Assembly: GCF_905171765.1 (NCBI RefSeq)
Contig: NC_053389.1
Coordinates: forward strand, 746,171,146-746,235,145
From: Bufo bufo
Taxonomy: Eukaryota; Chordata; Amphibia; Anura; Bufonidae
Length of the DNA stretch: 64,000 nt
Direction: 5' to 3'
Shown here: positions 20,878-31,764 of the stretch, one piece after another
Position numbering within the stretch: the first letter of the stretch is position 1
Layout of the letters: every line of letters starts with the position of its first letter
The notes under the pieces: generated by a model
The model's input: the letters and a program-made list of their open reading frames with translations, nothing else
Told to the model about the DNA's origin: nothing
Database searches by the model: none
Position numbers and translations under genes: made by a program

Positions 20878-21883
20878 TCAGCACTTTATACACACAGGTA
20901 CCTTTGTTATAATGTGCAATGTAGGCCTAAGCATTGTTTTGATAAGCTTCTGCAGTTTCACAAGATTTATTTCCATCCAGTGTTGCATTAATTTTTCACC
21001 AAGATCTTGCATTGATGATGGTAAAGTCTGACTGCTGCGCAAAGCCTTCTCCAGCACATCCCAAAGATTCTCAATGAGGTTAAGGTCTGGACTCTGTAGT
21101 GGCCAATCCATGTGTGAAAATGATGTCTCATGCTCCCTGAACCACTCTTTCACAATTTGAGCCCTATGAATCCTGGCATTGTCATCTTGGAATATGCCCA
21201 TGCCATCAGGGAAGAAAAAATTATTGATGGAATAACCTGGTCATTCAGTATGTTCAGGTAGTCAGCTGACCTCATTCTTGGAGCACATACTGTTGCTGAA
21301 CCTAGACCTGACCAACTGCAGCAACCCCAGATCATAGCACTGCCCCCACAGGCTTGTACAGTAGGCACTAGGCATGATGGGTGCATCACTTTATCTGCCT
21401 CTCTTCTTACCCTGATGAGCCCATCACTCTGGAACAGGGTAAATCTGGACTCATCAGACCACATGGCCTTCTTCCATTGCTCCAGAGTCCAATCTTTATG
21501 CTCCCTAGCAAATTGAAGCCTTTTTTTCTGGTTTGCCTCACTGATTAATAGTTTTCTTACAGCTACACAGCTGTTCAGTCCCAATCCCTTGAGTTCCCTT
21601 CGCATTGTGCTTGTTGAAATGTTCTTACTTTCACTATTAAACATAGCCCTGAGTTCTACTGTTGTTTTAATTAGATTTTTTTCCCGCCACATTCCTTCCT
21701 CAAATACGATGGATCCCCACTATCCTTCCAGTTTTTAATAATACATTGGACAGTTCTTAACCCAATTTTAGTAGTTTCTGCAATCTCCTTAGATGTTTTC
21801 TCTGCTTGATGCGTGCCAATGATTTGACCCTTCTCAAGTAGACTAACATCTTTTCCACGACCACGTGATGTGTCTTTCGACAT
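20878..21883 (-). pseudogene. Tc1-like transposase pseudogene
   Basis: Start MSKDTSRGRGKDVSLLEKGQ at 21883, then a HTH region (TSKEIAETTKIGLRTVQCII). The DDE domain has [25 protein letters not shown] and [11 protein letters not shown]. All three catalytic acidic residues are present; the usual NPIEN reads NLIEN. Two frameshifts, near 21690 and 21190, split it into three frames. C-terminal part ends at 20878 with [13 protein letters not shown]. Length (~335 residues) is normal for the family. Confidence 0.88.
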
Positions 21884-22279
21884 GTTACATAGTTCCATAG
21901 TTAATACGGTTGAAAAAAGACAAACGTCTATCAAGTTCAACCAAGAGATAGGTGGGGACGCGAATCCGAGAAGTAAGTGAGACTCAGATTTCTACACATT
22001 TTCATAAGCATTAATGTTTTTTACTTTTAGAATTCATCTAAACCCTTTTTGAAACTGTCCACTGTTCCTGCTGTGACCAGGTCCTGAGGAGGTCTATTCC
22101 ACAGATTCACAGTTCTTACAGTAAAGAAGCTTTGACACTTCTGGAGACTGAACTTTTTCTTCTTCAGTCGGAGGCAGTGCCCCTTTGTCTTTTGAGCACA
22201 TTTTACATGGAGCAGCTTTTCGCCGTATTTTTTGTATGGCCCATTTATATGCTTGTATAGGTTAATCATGTCCCCCCCT
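21884..22279 (-). mobile_element. CR1/Rex-like LINE 3' end
   Basis: On the minus strand 22027-22269 encodes FSLQKCQSFFTVRTVNLWNR followed by PPQDLVTAGTVDSFKKGLDEF, the typical last residues of the reverse-transcriptase ORF of CR1/Rex1-type LINEs. It is followed by a 3' UTR ending in CAACCGTATTAACTATGGAA and CTATGTAACATG, the usual ATG/TAAC-type tail. GACAT occurs on both sides (21879-21883 and ~22283) and may be a short target duplication. It is heavily 5'-truncated, as LINE copies usually are. Confidence 0.75.
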
Positions 22280-22480
22280 TAGACATCTCTTCTCAAAACT
22301 AAATGAATTCAAAGCATGGTTGTTTAAGAAATGAGAAGTAACTCATTGCACCAGTTGGGGTTAAATAACTTATTGCCAGCTGAAAGATAATCGCCAATGC
22401 AGTAATTATCCAATAGGAGGCACATAACTATTTGCTTAGTTAAATCCAGGTGGCGACTTTTTTTGGGGACAGGCAGTGTA

Positions 22481-22681
22481 TCTTTATGTGATAAAATCAC
22501 CAGAACTTGGAAGAGAAGAAACTGGTTTTAAGCTAGAAATTCTAAAAAGGGAAATTAAGTACATCCCCAAACCTATATATTTCCTGAAAACAGACAAACC
22601 AATAATTGCAGTTGTTCTAATGGGCTGTTGACAACCATGTCCACTTTCATGTTAACCTTGAGTTGTGACAAACAAGATTTA
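22481..22681. other. Spacer without gene
   Basis: AT-rich, no repeats or frames of note. Confidence 0.4.
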
Positions 22682-22685
22682 TTAA

Positions 22686-23232
22686 AGGGTTTTTCTTAGT
22701 GTTTTTTACTGAGGTCATCGGTATCTGATCCGGACAACTGGGACCCCCGCTGATCAGCTGTTTGAGAAGGCACCGGTGCTCCTGTGAGTGTCATGGAGGT
22801 TGTCCCATGAAAAATATTCTACAGTTTTCAAACCAGCACTTGTATCTGAATACTTTTGTGACTGTATGTAATTAAAAATATAGCATAGCCAATGAGTTAT
22901 TCAATTAAATGTATCTGTATAGCGCCATCTGCTGTTTGTTCCTTTCATATTTCTTTGACCTGCTTACTGAGAAGGCCGCACATGCTCAGTATTATGCTTC
23001 AACTGCCTCCTGAACTGTGATAGGAAAAACATGGACATGCCTTCAGAACTGAGGCAGAAAAGACACCCCCCCTGAGCTGTCAGCTTGATATAAATCTAGC
23101 AGAGCAATGAATGGGGAGATCTCTGGATCCATGTGAGGTACAGGACTGGTTCTAGCTTTGTTAGAAAGGTATTGTCATGTACTATATGATGTCTGATTTA
23201 GTCTTTTTTACACTATTCATAGGATAACCCCT
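22686..23232. mobile_element. TTAA-flanked short non-autonomous element
   Basis: Bounded by TTAA (22682-22685 and 23233-23236) with ends AGGGTTTTTCTTAG and, read inward from the right, AGGGGTTATCC. The interior TGAATGGGGAGATCTCTGGATCCATG recurs at ~31693-31720, where a second copy is interrupted by a Tc1. Confidence 0.6.
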
Positions 23233-23236
23233 TTAA

Positions 23237-24213
23237 GGGGGAAGAGTTAGTAAAACCTGGTGGCTCAAAGCAGTGTGCAGGTGGGAGGTTGATGTTTAAA
23301 TCTGGGTGACCCTTTAAGCTCACACCCCGAGTCGTGATCCTGACAGATGAGATCGGAGGATTGCAAGTCAAAATCCCCTTATTGAAACTAGTAAGTGGTA
23401 AAAAAATAACATGTAATTAAAGTTTTATTTAAAAAAAAATCTGTCAATGCTGAGTTCACATCACCATTTAGCTTTCCGTTCTTCTGATCCGTCACCCTCG
23501 ATGCTAGGGAGGCTCGTTCCCGCCTGCCATTGGCTGCTCCCCCCAACACTGGATGTTTTCATCCGTGTACAGGGAGAAGAAGCAGCGGCGGTGTGGGAAC
23601 CAGGAGCGGCGCTGGGATTGGGGAGCGGGGCAAGTATATTACCTGAGAGTGACCTGGCACATGGGGGGGCTGTTTCAGAAATCGGATAACCCCTTTAAAT
23701 GTGTCAAAACCATACAGGCTATACAGTACCAAACAAGAGACAGAGAGTGGTCAGAAGACAAGCCGAGATGAGAACCAGATGGATAACGGTGTACCATACG
23801 AGAGACAGAGTGGTCAGAAGATAAGCGGGGGGTCAGAAGAATGAGCAATTTAATAAGCACAGCAACCAGGAACACAGCTACTGAGTCAGAGACTATCAAT
23901 GGCACTGGTGCATGGCCAGGAAGGGGTTTAAATAGAGCACCACGTTCCCGGATAAGAACCTGATAGGTCAGGACTCAGCAAGCCATTAGCCAGAAAAACT
24001 AGCACATAGGAATAGAGCAGCTGAGCAATCAGCTCATTGCTAATCTCCTCCAACACACACCCATTGTGGAGAGAAACATAGCATTGCAGCCTGTGGTAAG
24101 GATGCTGTCATGTCACTAGGGGGCATAGCTTAGCAGCACATCCCCCCCCCCCCCCTTCCCGAAGCCAGACATAGCTCTGCTGGAGCCTGGACATATGAGT
24201 TTGCAACATGAAT
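23237..24213. other. Repeat fragments, including a possible LTR piece
   Basis: 23440-23700 ends GGATAACCCCTTTAAA, another TTAA-element terminus. 23700-24110 reads on the minus strand like an LTR promoter region (GTGCTCTATTTAAACCCCTT, a TATA-like word). It contains AGAGACAGAGAGTGGTCAGA repeated 65 bp apart. No ends, no coding potential. Confidence 0.4.
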
Positions 24214-25180
24214 TTAAAGGGGTTGGCCACTTTCTGGGTGTCACGGCCATGGCTATGACCGTGACTCCTGAACCGCATGCGGTTGTCAGCGGTTTTCTTT
24301 GGTGTTCAATCACAGGTGAGGGCTGTGGTATTTGCCTCACCTGTGGTTGCCGCTGGCAACAGTGTGTATGTGGCAGCGTAGCAGGCTGAGCTGTGCCATT
24401 GCAGCTCGCTACGTTGTGCATGCGGTTTTGAGTTATGTGTGTATGTGTGCACTTCCTTTTTATGTTATTGTGTGCACGTCTCCTTTAAGTGGTGTTTTCC
24501 CTCGAAAGAGGGTGTAGCATGTACCGCCGTCTGTGAAGGGGTACATGCGCGCTCTTCGGAGGGAGAGCGTTCTGGGGGTTTCGCCTCTGACGGCGCGGTG
24601 AGTGGCGTTTCCCCGCCTTCCCTTCACCGTTGCCTCGTTTGGCGTCCCCCTGATTTTATAGCACTAGGGTGTTTGTTTGGTGTGCGAGTTGCACACCTTC
24701 GAAAGAGGGTGCAGCATGCAGTGCCATATCCTTGTGGCCTGCATGCGCGTTCTCCGGAGGGAGAGCGTTCCTGGGGGTTCTCCGTTAACGGCACGGTTGG
24801 TGGCTTATTCCCCGCCACCTTACCTTCCGTGTCCGTGTTGGGGATCCCTCGTCCCTCTCCATGTTCCCATCTCTGGTCGTCTGCTGGCAGCACTCCGTAA
24901 GTGGTCCGGCTGCGTGCTGGTTAGGAGTGTCTGCTGGCAGCGACTGGAGTGGGGACGTGAGTGGAGAGTCCCCTCGTCCACTCTCAGTGGTTCCATTTCC
25001 GTGTCGCTGGTGCGGGCTGCAGGCCTCGTCGGACTGGCTGTGTTGTGTGCTGGGAGAGGATGCAGCTGACAGCGACTTTCTGGGAACCATGTCCTGAGAG
25101 TGGACGTCCTCTTCTCTCATCCCCTTGTGTGAGTCCCTCACGTGTCTTTTTTTTGGTGGGGGGGCTTTGAGGGGTGGGAG

Positions 25181-26128
25181 TGTCACGGCCATGGCTATGA
25201 CCGTGACTCCTGAACCGCATGCGGTTGTCAGAGGTTTTCTTTGGTGTTCAATCACAGGTGAGGGCTGTGGTATTTGCCTCACCTGTGGTTGCCGCTGGCA
25301 ACAGTGTGTATGTGGCAGCGTAGCAGGCTGAGCTGTGCCATTGCAGCTCGCTACGTTGTGCATGCGGTTTTGAGTTATGTGTGTATGTGTGCACTTCCTT
25401 TTTATGTTATTGTGTGCACGTCTCCTTTAAGTGGTGTTTTCCCTTCCCTGGTGTTGGAAGGGTTAATCTCCTTCCTAGTGTGTGTGTGCACTGGGTGTGT
25501 CCGACTGTGGGGTGTGGCTTCTTGGCCTATAAAGCCTCACTGCTTTTGCAGGCCTGCAGGTTGCTTCAGCCATGCTTAGCTGAGAGCAGCCTCATGTCTT
25601 TATTACCTGCCAGTAAGAGCCACCCCTGTGGTCATAACCATAATGTCGCTTTAAGTTATTTCTAGTTATGTGTGATGTTTTATATGTGATTTTGTGCAGC
25701 TATGGATCTGGGTCCCTGTGTGGGGATGCGTTTGTGATCTGCACCCTGCTAACACAGGGATCCAGTCAGCAAGGCTGTGGCAGGTAGGTGGAACTCTTTG
25801 TTCACCTGCCATATCCATAGAGCTGTTTATGTCTCCCCTTTTCCTGCAGCTTGGCCGTTGAGACTCCTGCTCCTCCGTGTCTAGGAGGAGTGGGCTTGTC
25901 TTACTCAGCTCCTAGGTGAGGGTCATCTTGAGGGCTAGCAGGGACTTTTAGGTTCCGGAGCATGGGCCCTCCTACCATCAAGGTTGGCTCATGTAGCTAG
26001 GAGCCAGGGTCAGGTTAGGGATGCGTTTAGGAGGTGACCTGCTCCCTAATCCTGTCTTCATGGCCAAGCAGCCGTAACATCACCGGGCTCCACACGGCTG
26101 AGGATTTCCCCCATCCTCAGCCGTGACA
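25181..26128 (+). repeat. Complete 3' LTR
   Basis: 948 bp, TG...CA ends and short inverted tips (TGTCACGGC / GCCGTGACA). U3 contains the core promoter; no other functional site is identified. Confidence 0.85.
25528..25534 (+). promoter_or_regulatory. TATA box of the LTR promoter
   Basis: TATAAAG in GGCCTATAAAGCCTCACTGC, ~350 bp into the LTR, a normal U3 position. Transcription would begin ~30 bp downstream. Confidence 0.6.
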
Positions 26129-26590
26129 CTGGGTACTGTTAATGAGTTTGCAAGATGATTACATGACACTTACTAATATAGCCTTTGTTGAAATTCTGCA
26201 CCATTTTCTAGATATTATAAGTTATGCCTCCTTGTTTACGGAGTCATTTGTGCTGTCCACACAGAGGTCCTGTCCATAAAATGGCTGCTGATGGAGCGTC
26301 ATGTGACCAAGCAAATCACCTCCATGTGACGTCTTCTGCATTCTAACACACTGCATCTGCCCTAAACTCCCAACTGTGCAAGTACAGATGGCAGGTGCAG
26401 TATATTTGAAAGGAGGAGACATCACACAAAGTTGATTTGCTTGGTCACATGACCCTCCATTAGCAGCCATTTTATGGACAAGACCTCTGTGTGGACAGCA
26501 GAAATGACTTTGTATACAAGGGGCCATGCCTTATGAAATATGGAAAATGGTGCAGAATTTCAACAAAGACTATATTAGTAAATGCCATTA

Positions 26591-26620
26591 TGACTAAGAA
26601 CATTATCGTTTGAAACGCGT
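26591..26620 (+). ncRNA. Degenerate hammerhead-like motif
   Basis: CTAAGAA, then AAC...GTT as a possible stem, then TGAAACGCGT. The CUGANGA core is damaged at two positions. The downstream GAATAAAGAT (about 26687) and TTGGTGCTGGAG resemble the tail of the insertion at 12078-13441. Kept only as a relic. Confidence 0.3.
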
Positions 26621-26829
26621 AAATCAACTGGGGAAGAGTGGGAATCAGTGCCACTGTATGCTGTATATACTCTGAACAAATTTGGTGAATAAAGATCGGG
26701 ACTGAAAAACGCCTACAATTGGTGCTGGAGCCTTTTTTCTTTTCATGTAAATGCCATATAATCATCTTACAAACACATTGGTCAACAGAAACCAGAAAGT
26801 GGCCAACCCCTTTTAACTTCTGGATGAGG

Positions 26830-27823
26830 TAAAGTTCATACCTGCAGTTACTCACTGGCCTCAGCAGTGATATGTCCCCAGAATGGTGGGGAACAGGTGA
26901 GTAGATTTTTTTTATTTATGCTGTACAATTTGCAGGCATATTGAAATAGGGTTGAGGTGGAAAACCCCGTAAGGGTCCATTACAAACAAATAAAAATGAA
27001 TCATCCATTACTCCTTTAAAAATAGAAATTCATGATAGATGCTACATGTTTGACCTAAAAAAAAACACAAAATCAAGATATCCCTTTAACCCTTTTGAGA
27101 CATTTTTCATTTCTGTTTTTCCTTCCTGCCTTTCAGGAGCCTTTTTTTTTTGCTTTCTGTTCACATAGCCATATGATTTTTTTTTATTTTTTATTTTTGT
27201 CCCTTTAGGGAACATTGACATGCAATCTTCGGATTGTTTTATTGAATACTATTGTGGTCTATGAGCTTCTGACACTGCCTGAGAAGTCATGCCTCGTGCA
27301 CAGCTTTTCAGGCAGTTTGCCATGGCAGGCTTGGGAAGTTCTCAAGGCCATAGGCTGTCAAGGCAACTGATCAGAGCCATGCAATTTCACTGCAAGTGCT
27401 TCAGATTAGAAGGCAGATGGTGTTCCCGCTCTCTGCCTAACAACACAGATATTGTGATCACTATTGAGGGTTAAATGACTGGGATTGGTGTCATTGTCAA
27501 TTAGAGTCATATACAGAGTTGTATACAGCCTGCAACTGCCACAGTGAGCACCCTCCATACTCTTTAAATTGCACCATGACATAACTGTATGTCCTGGTAC
27601 ACATAAGTGTATAGGTACATTCAGATGTAGATTGCAAATAAAATAAAAAAATTCCAATACATGAGGATCAGGTATTAAAAGCCCCATGCATAGGTTCCTG
27701 AAAAAATCTGTAATTTAGGACATGCTGTAGATGTTTCAACTTGCCACACGGACCTTCTGTTGCTTAAAGCCCACAGATTTATATTTCTCCATATGTGGAT
27801 GCTTGCCACGTCCAGGTGGAGAA
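26830..27823. other. Intergenic sequence without identified features
   Basis: T-rich tracts around 27130-27200 and an ordinary GC section around 27280-27440. The longest frames are ~90 residues and resemble nothing. Possibly an old non-autonomous DNA transposon. Confidence 0.4.
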
Positions 27824-28497
27824 TAGTGTAGAGTGTGAATATTCGAATAGCGAATTTTAATCTCGAATATCGGCACTTCGAGAATTCGCGAATATTTAGA
27901 ATATAGTGCTATATATTCGTAATGACGAATATTCGTATTTTTTTTTCCATCTGAACACATGATTCCTTTCTGCCTCTTGCTTGTGGGCCAATGACGTCAT
28001 TGGCCCACAAGCAAGAAGCAGGGAGGAATCATGTGTTCACTTCAGATGGAAAAAAATGGCGATTATTCGTCATTACGAATATATAGCATTATATTGAATA
28101 TAGTGCTATATATTCGTTTTTTTAGAATATTCGTTATTTTTTTCATCTGAAGTCATGATTCCTCCCTGCTTAAGTTGCTTGTGGGCCAATGACTCATTGG
28201 CCCACATGCAAGAAGCAGTGAGGAATCATGTGTTCAGATGGAAAAAATGACGAATATTAAAAAAACGAATATATAGCACTATATTCTATAGTGCTATATA
28301 TTCGTTTTTGACCCACGCCTGTATTGAGCGCGTAATATCCGCATATTACACAATCATTACCTTGCTGATTTTCGCGTAAAAAAAAAAAAAAATGTAGACC
28401 ATAACAAATATACGAATTTGCAAATATATGACGAATATTCTACAAAATATTTGCTAAATATCATGAATTCGAATATGACCCCTGCCGCTCATCACTA
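27824..28497. mobile_element. hAT foldback element, 674 bp, complete
   Basis: Ends TAGTGTAGAGTGTGAATATT and, inward from the right, TAGTGATGAGCGGCAGGGGT. A perfect 8-bp duplication GTGGAGAA flanks it (27816-27823, 28498-28505). The interior is full of GAATATTCG words and a strong hairpin, CTTGTGGGCCAATGACGTCATTGGCCCACAAG, around 27980-28013 with flanking GGAATCATGTG arms. No coding capacity. Confidence 0.88.
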
Positions 28498-28505
28498 GTG
28501 GAGAA

Positions 28506-28880
28506 TGAATGGAGAGGTGGCTAAGTAGGTGCACATCTCTCTCAATATACTTTTATGGGAGTTCTTGAAACAGTCTATCAAGTGTGCTCAGCTGTTTCTG
28601 TAACTCGCATAGCTGTCATAGGCATGAACATGAGCAACCACATTTCCATTGTTTGTCAGCCTTAGCACTGGGCAGTTGAGTGGTTGGGGGTACTGGGTTG
28701 GGTTGTCTACACAAATGCAGGTCAGCGAGATGGCACCTATCAGACATTTATTGCAGATCCTGTGCATTTGCCATAAATATGTAAGATGGAAACATCCCTT
28801 TAATGTAAGCTTCTTAATCACTGTCTTCATCTACAACACTTTCTCTACTCTACTCTATGGTCATATTTTTGACATCTTGT
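28506..28880. other. Intergenic sequence
   Basis: Short frames only. GATGGAAACATCCCTTTAA near 28785 resembles a TTAA-element end. Confidence 0.35.
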
Positions 28881-29600
28881 CAGTAACGGGTTAAATATAT
28901 AAAATCAGGAATTCATAAAGAAATGCTCTTAAATGATGGATTGAAAGCCAAGGAGGCATCTGACATTTAGGTGATTGGTGTTCTCCAAAATATGTACTGC
29001 TGGCAATATTTCTACATTAAAATAAGCTCTATTCCCAGAGTAAGTGTCTCATAATTGAGCCGAATTTCTTCAAACTGCTGCATAGGTCTCTGAAGGATGG
29101 GAATGTTATACTGACCACATCTTCTTTATAAGAAGACTCAAAATAAGTGTAATTGTGAGAGGAAGGAGAAGAAGTGCGAAAAAGATTTATGGCATAGCTT
29201 TGAATACCCTAGCACATGTAACATTATTTTATAAATTGAGCAGATCTAAGCTCCTTAACTTTTGCTTTTTCATCCAAAGGAGAATTTACAGTGTTTATGT
29301 TCAAGATACAAATTATTTTTCATTCTCCATTAAAATATGAATGTAGATTAAACTTGTTCAGATGCCAGAATTGTTTTGAAGATTTGCCAGAGGATTTTTA
29401 CTTTGTTCCGAAAAGAACCTAATAAGTTAGGTTTTTAAAAGGTCAATAATATACAAGTTAATCCAATATAAAAGGCACATGCTATATGAAAAGATACTGT
29501 AACTAGCTAAAAAAATTGTAAACATTAGGTGAAGCCAAGTGAGAAAATTTCCATAAAATTAAACTGGAAAGACAAAGTTAAGCTTGTATTGAAAAAATTA
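28881..29600. other. Candidate conserved non-coding region
   Basis: Low-repeat, AT-rich, non-coding stretch. Words such as GATGGATTGAAAGCCAAGGA, GGTGATTGG and CTCATAATTGAGC are unlike the surrounding transposons. No terminal or tandem repeats. The call is by texture only. Confidence 0.3.
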
Positions 29601-29613
29601 TGATATTGAATAA

Positions 29614-30481
29614 TAGTGTTGATCACGAATATTCGAATTGCTAATTTTATTGCGAATATAGGTACTTTGAAAATTCGCAAATATTTAGAATATAGTGATA
29701 TATATTCGTAATTTCGAATATTCGAGATTTTTTTATTGCGAATTTTCGTAATGCAAATTTTCATCGCAAATTTTTCAATTGCCGAGTAAAAACATGATTC
29801 CTCCCTGCTTCTTGCTTGTGGGCCAATGAGTCATTGGCCCACAAGCAACTTAAGCAGGGAGGAATCATGACTTTAGATGGGAAAAATGACGAATATTCTA
29901 AAAAACTAATGTTTTTTCGAATATTCGTAATATTCTAAAAGAAGAATATATAGCAATATAGCGAATATAAAAAAATAAATAATGTAGGGCAATTTAGCTA
30001 ATATAGTGCTATAATCTTCTCTGTCTAATAGTTGTAATTTTTTTCTCATCTGAAGTCCAGATTGGAAAAAAAATTCAACTATTGAAAAAAAAGATTATAG
30101 CACTATATTAGCTAAATTGCTCTACATTTGTTTTTTTCGAATATTCACTGTATTGCTATATATTCTTGTTTTAGAATATTACAAATATTTGAAAAAAACG
30201 AATATATTCAATATAGTGCTATGACTCATTGGCCCACAAGCAAGAAGCAGGGAGGAATCCTGTTTTTGCTCGGCAATTAAAAAATTTGCGATAAAAATTT
30301 GCATTACAAAAATTTGCATTCCGAAAATTCGCATATTACGCGACCATTACCTTGTCGATTTTTTGAGTAAAAAAATCGTAGAATATAACAAATATTCGAA
30401 TTTGCGAATATTCGCCGAATATTATACAAAATATTCGCGAAATATCGCAAATTCGAATATGACCCCTGCCGCTCATCACTA
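29614..30481. mobile_element. hAT foldback element, 868 bp, complete
   Basis: Ends TAGTGTTGATCACGAATATT and, inward from the right, TAGTGATGAGCGGCAGGGGT, with the perfect 8-bp duplication TTGAATAA (29606-29613, 30482-30489). Same family as 27824-28497: both contain the hairpin around TTGTGGGCCAATGAGTCATT. It is longer by extra alternating AATATTCG / TATAGTGCTATA palindromes. Confidence 0.88.
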
Positions 30482-30489
30482 TTGAATAA

Positions 30490-31762
30490 TATCAGATTTA
30501 AATTTCAACATTTTCGCTTTTTTTCTCATCTTGGATGATTATATTATTTATTGATATTTTTGTATAAGAACATCTATCGGTTATTTCCTTATCTTCTTAT
30601 ACTACACTGTACAGATTAAGCTGTTACCTTATTAGGTACTGTATTTACTCGAACATTACTTAAAAGGGTTGTTCCACCATTAAATATTATAATTCAGCAA
30701 GAAGAACTAGTTATATTTATCATTTATAACCTGTTACAAAAATGCTCCAGTTGTGAGATATTATATTGATTTCATTATAATGGTGCTCATTGCAGCTTAA
30801 TCAGTATAGTAATCTACAGAGATGGTCGTACACCACCAGCCATATCTACTGTTAGAAGCTGTTACAGGGAGAGAGCTGCAGCAAAATGGAAATATCCTTT
30901 GAACTAGTATTTTTAATTAAATATTGATTGTTCTTTTCTCTTTAATTATTATATTACATTTTTATTCCTTGTAATGTAGTGAGTTGGGGATTGTAAGTTA
31001 AGCTGCATTTAAATCGGCCGACTGATCGACGGTAAGGAAGCGTTCCTACCCTACAGTCGGCATCCTCATTCAGTGAAGGAGACCGATGCGTTTACATGAA
31101 GCGGTCTTCTTCACTGTATGAGGATGAGGGGTTGCCACTGTGATTCCTTGTCCTCATACAGAATCATAGTTTCTGAGCAGCAAATCGCTGTTTAAGCAGC
31201 ACAACCTGCTGCCCAGAAGCCATGATTGGCGGTGTCTGCATGAATGACTGGATCACTCGATGAACGAGTATTTTGCTCATTCATCGGGTGATCAGCAGCA
31301 CATTTACACAGCCAGATTATCTGGAATGACCGGGCAGTGTAATGCACTGTTAACATATGCAAAGCCATTTTTCTGTGTCAGATGACCATCAGGCCACATT
31401 TAGTATCTGAGTGGTTAACTCACAGGATATGGGAACTGCGCACTGGACAGCCTTTGGCGGAGGGGCTGAAATGTATAAACCTTTGTGCACAAAGACAAAG
31501 AACTAAGCTCTAAAGAAAATTACATCCAGGTATAATGTTATAGGATACCATGTCTCTCTTGTATTACCATGAGGTGTCAGCATGTGCTGCGTGCGTAACG
31601 TGGTGATGGCAGATCCCCCATTGTGTTGCAGGCCAAGAGATTGATTTAGTAAATATATTTATTCACTTAGCCTGTAGCACAGCAATTGGAGCAATGAATG
31701 GGAGAAATCTCTGGATCCATGTACATGGCTGGTTCCATCTTTTTTAGAAAGAAATAGTCATA
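30490..31762. other. Intergenic sequence with old transposon remnants
   Basis: 30490-30960 is AT-rich with nothing to name. 30990-31350 (CGGCCGACTGATCGACGG ... CATTTACACAGCCAGATTATCT) has the wording of frog Harbinger-like elements. 31690-31760 repeats part of the TTAA element at 22686-23232. Confidence 0.4.
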
Positions 31763-31764
31763 TA

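Larger units (their letters stand above)
20795..22478 (-). mobile_element. Tc1-like element with nested LINE end
   Basis: The right end read inward is CACTGCCTGTCCCCAAAAAA, next to TA (22479-22480). The transposase runs leftward to 20878. The left inverted repeat is missing; only ~80 bp of 3' sequence remains before the neighbouring hAT end. A LINE fragment (21884-22279) sits between the 5' UTR and the start codon. Confidence 0.8.
24239..26128 (+). mobile_element. LTR retrotransposon (Gypsy-like), internally deleted
   Basis: Starts TGTCACGG and ends CCGTGACA with a 5-bp duplication CTGGG on both sides (24234-24238, 26129-26133). The 5' LTR survives only as 263 bp (24239-24501). The 3' LTR is complete (25181-26128, 948 bp). 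Over the shared 263 bp I count a single mismatch (TGTCAGCGG against TGTCAGAGG). A G-rich tract, GAGGGGTGGGAG, sits directly before the 3' LTR as a polypurine primer. The rest of the 5' LTR, the primer-binding site, gag and pol are gone. The remaining interior (24502-25180) contains a ~197-bp tandem pair beginning TCGAAAGAGGGTG. No retroviral envelope gene is present. Confidence 0.85.
24218..26812. mobile_element. TTAA foldback element interrupted by an LTR retrotransposon
   Basis: Ends AGGGGTTGGCCACTTTCTGG and, read inward from the right, AAGGGGTTGGCCACTTTCTG, flanked by TTAA (24214-24217, 26813-26816). After removal of the insert (24239-26133) the element is ~700 bp with long imperfect arms: GGTCCTGTCCATAAAATGGC (about 26265) against its inverse (about 26465), and GAAATTCTGCACCATTTTC (about 26195) against its inverse (about 26540). 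The piggyBac-like assignment rests on TTAA and terminus wording only. Confidence 0.75.

Noticed and set aside
24439..25363. Several 90-190-residue frames
   Set aside because: They lie in LTR and LTR-adjacent non-coding sequence and duplicate each other because the LTR is present twice.
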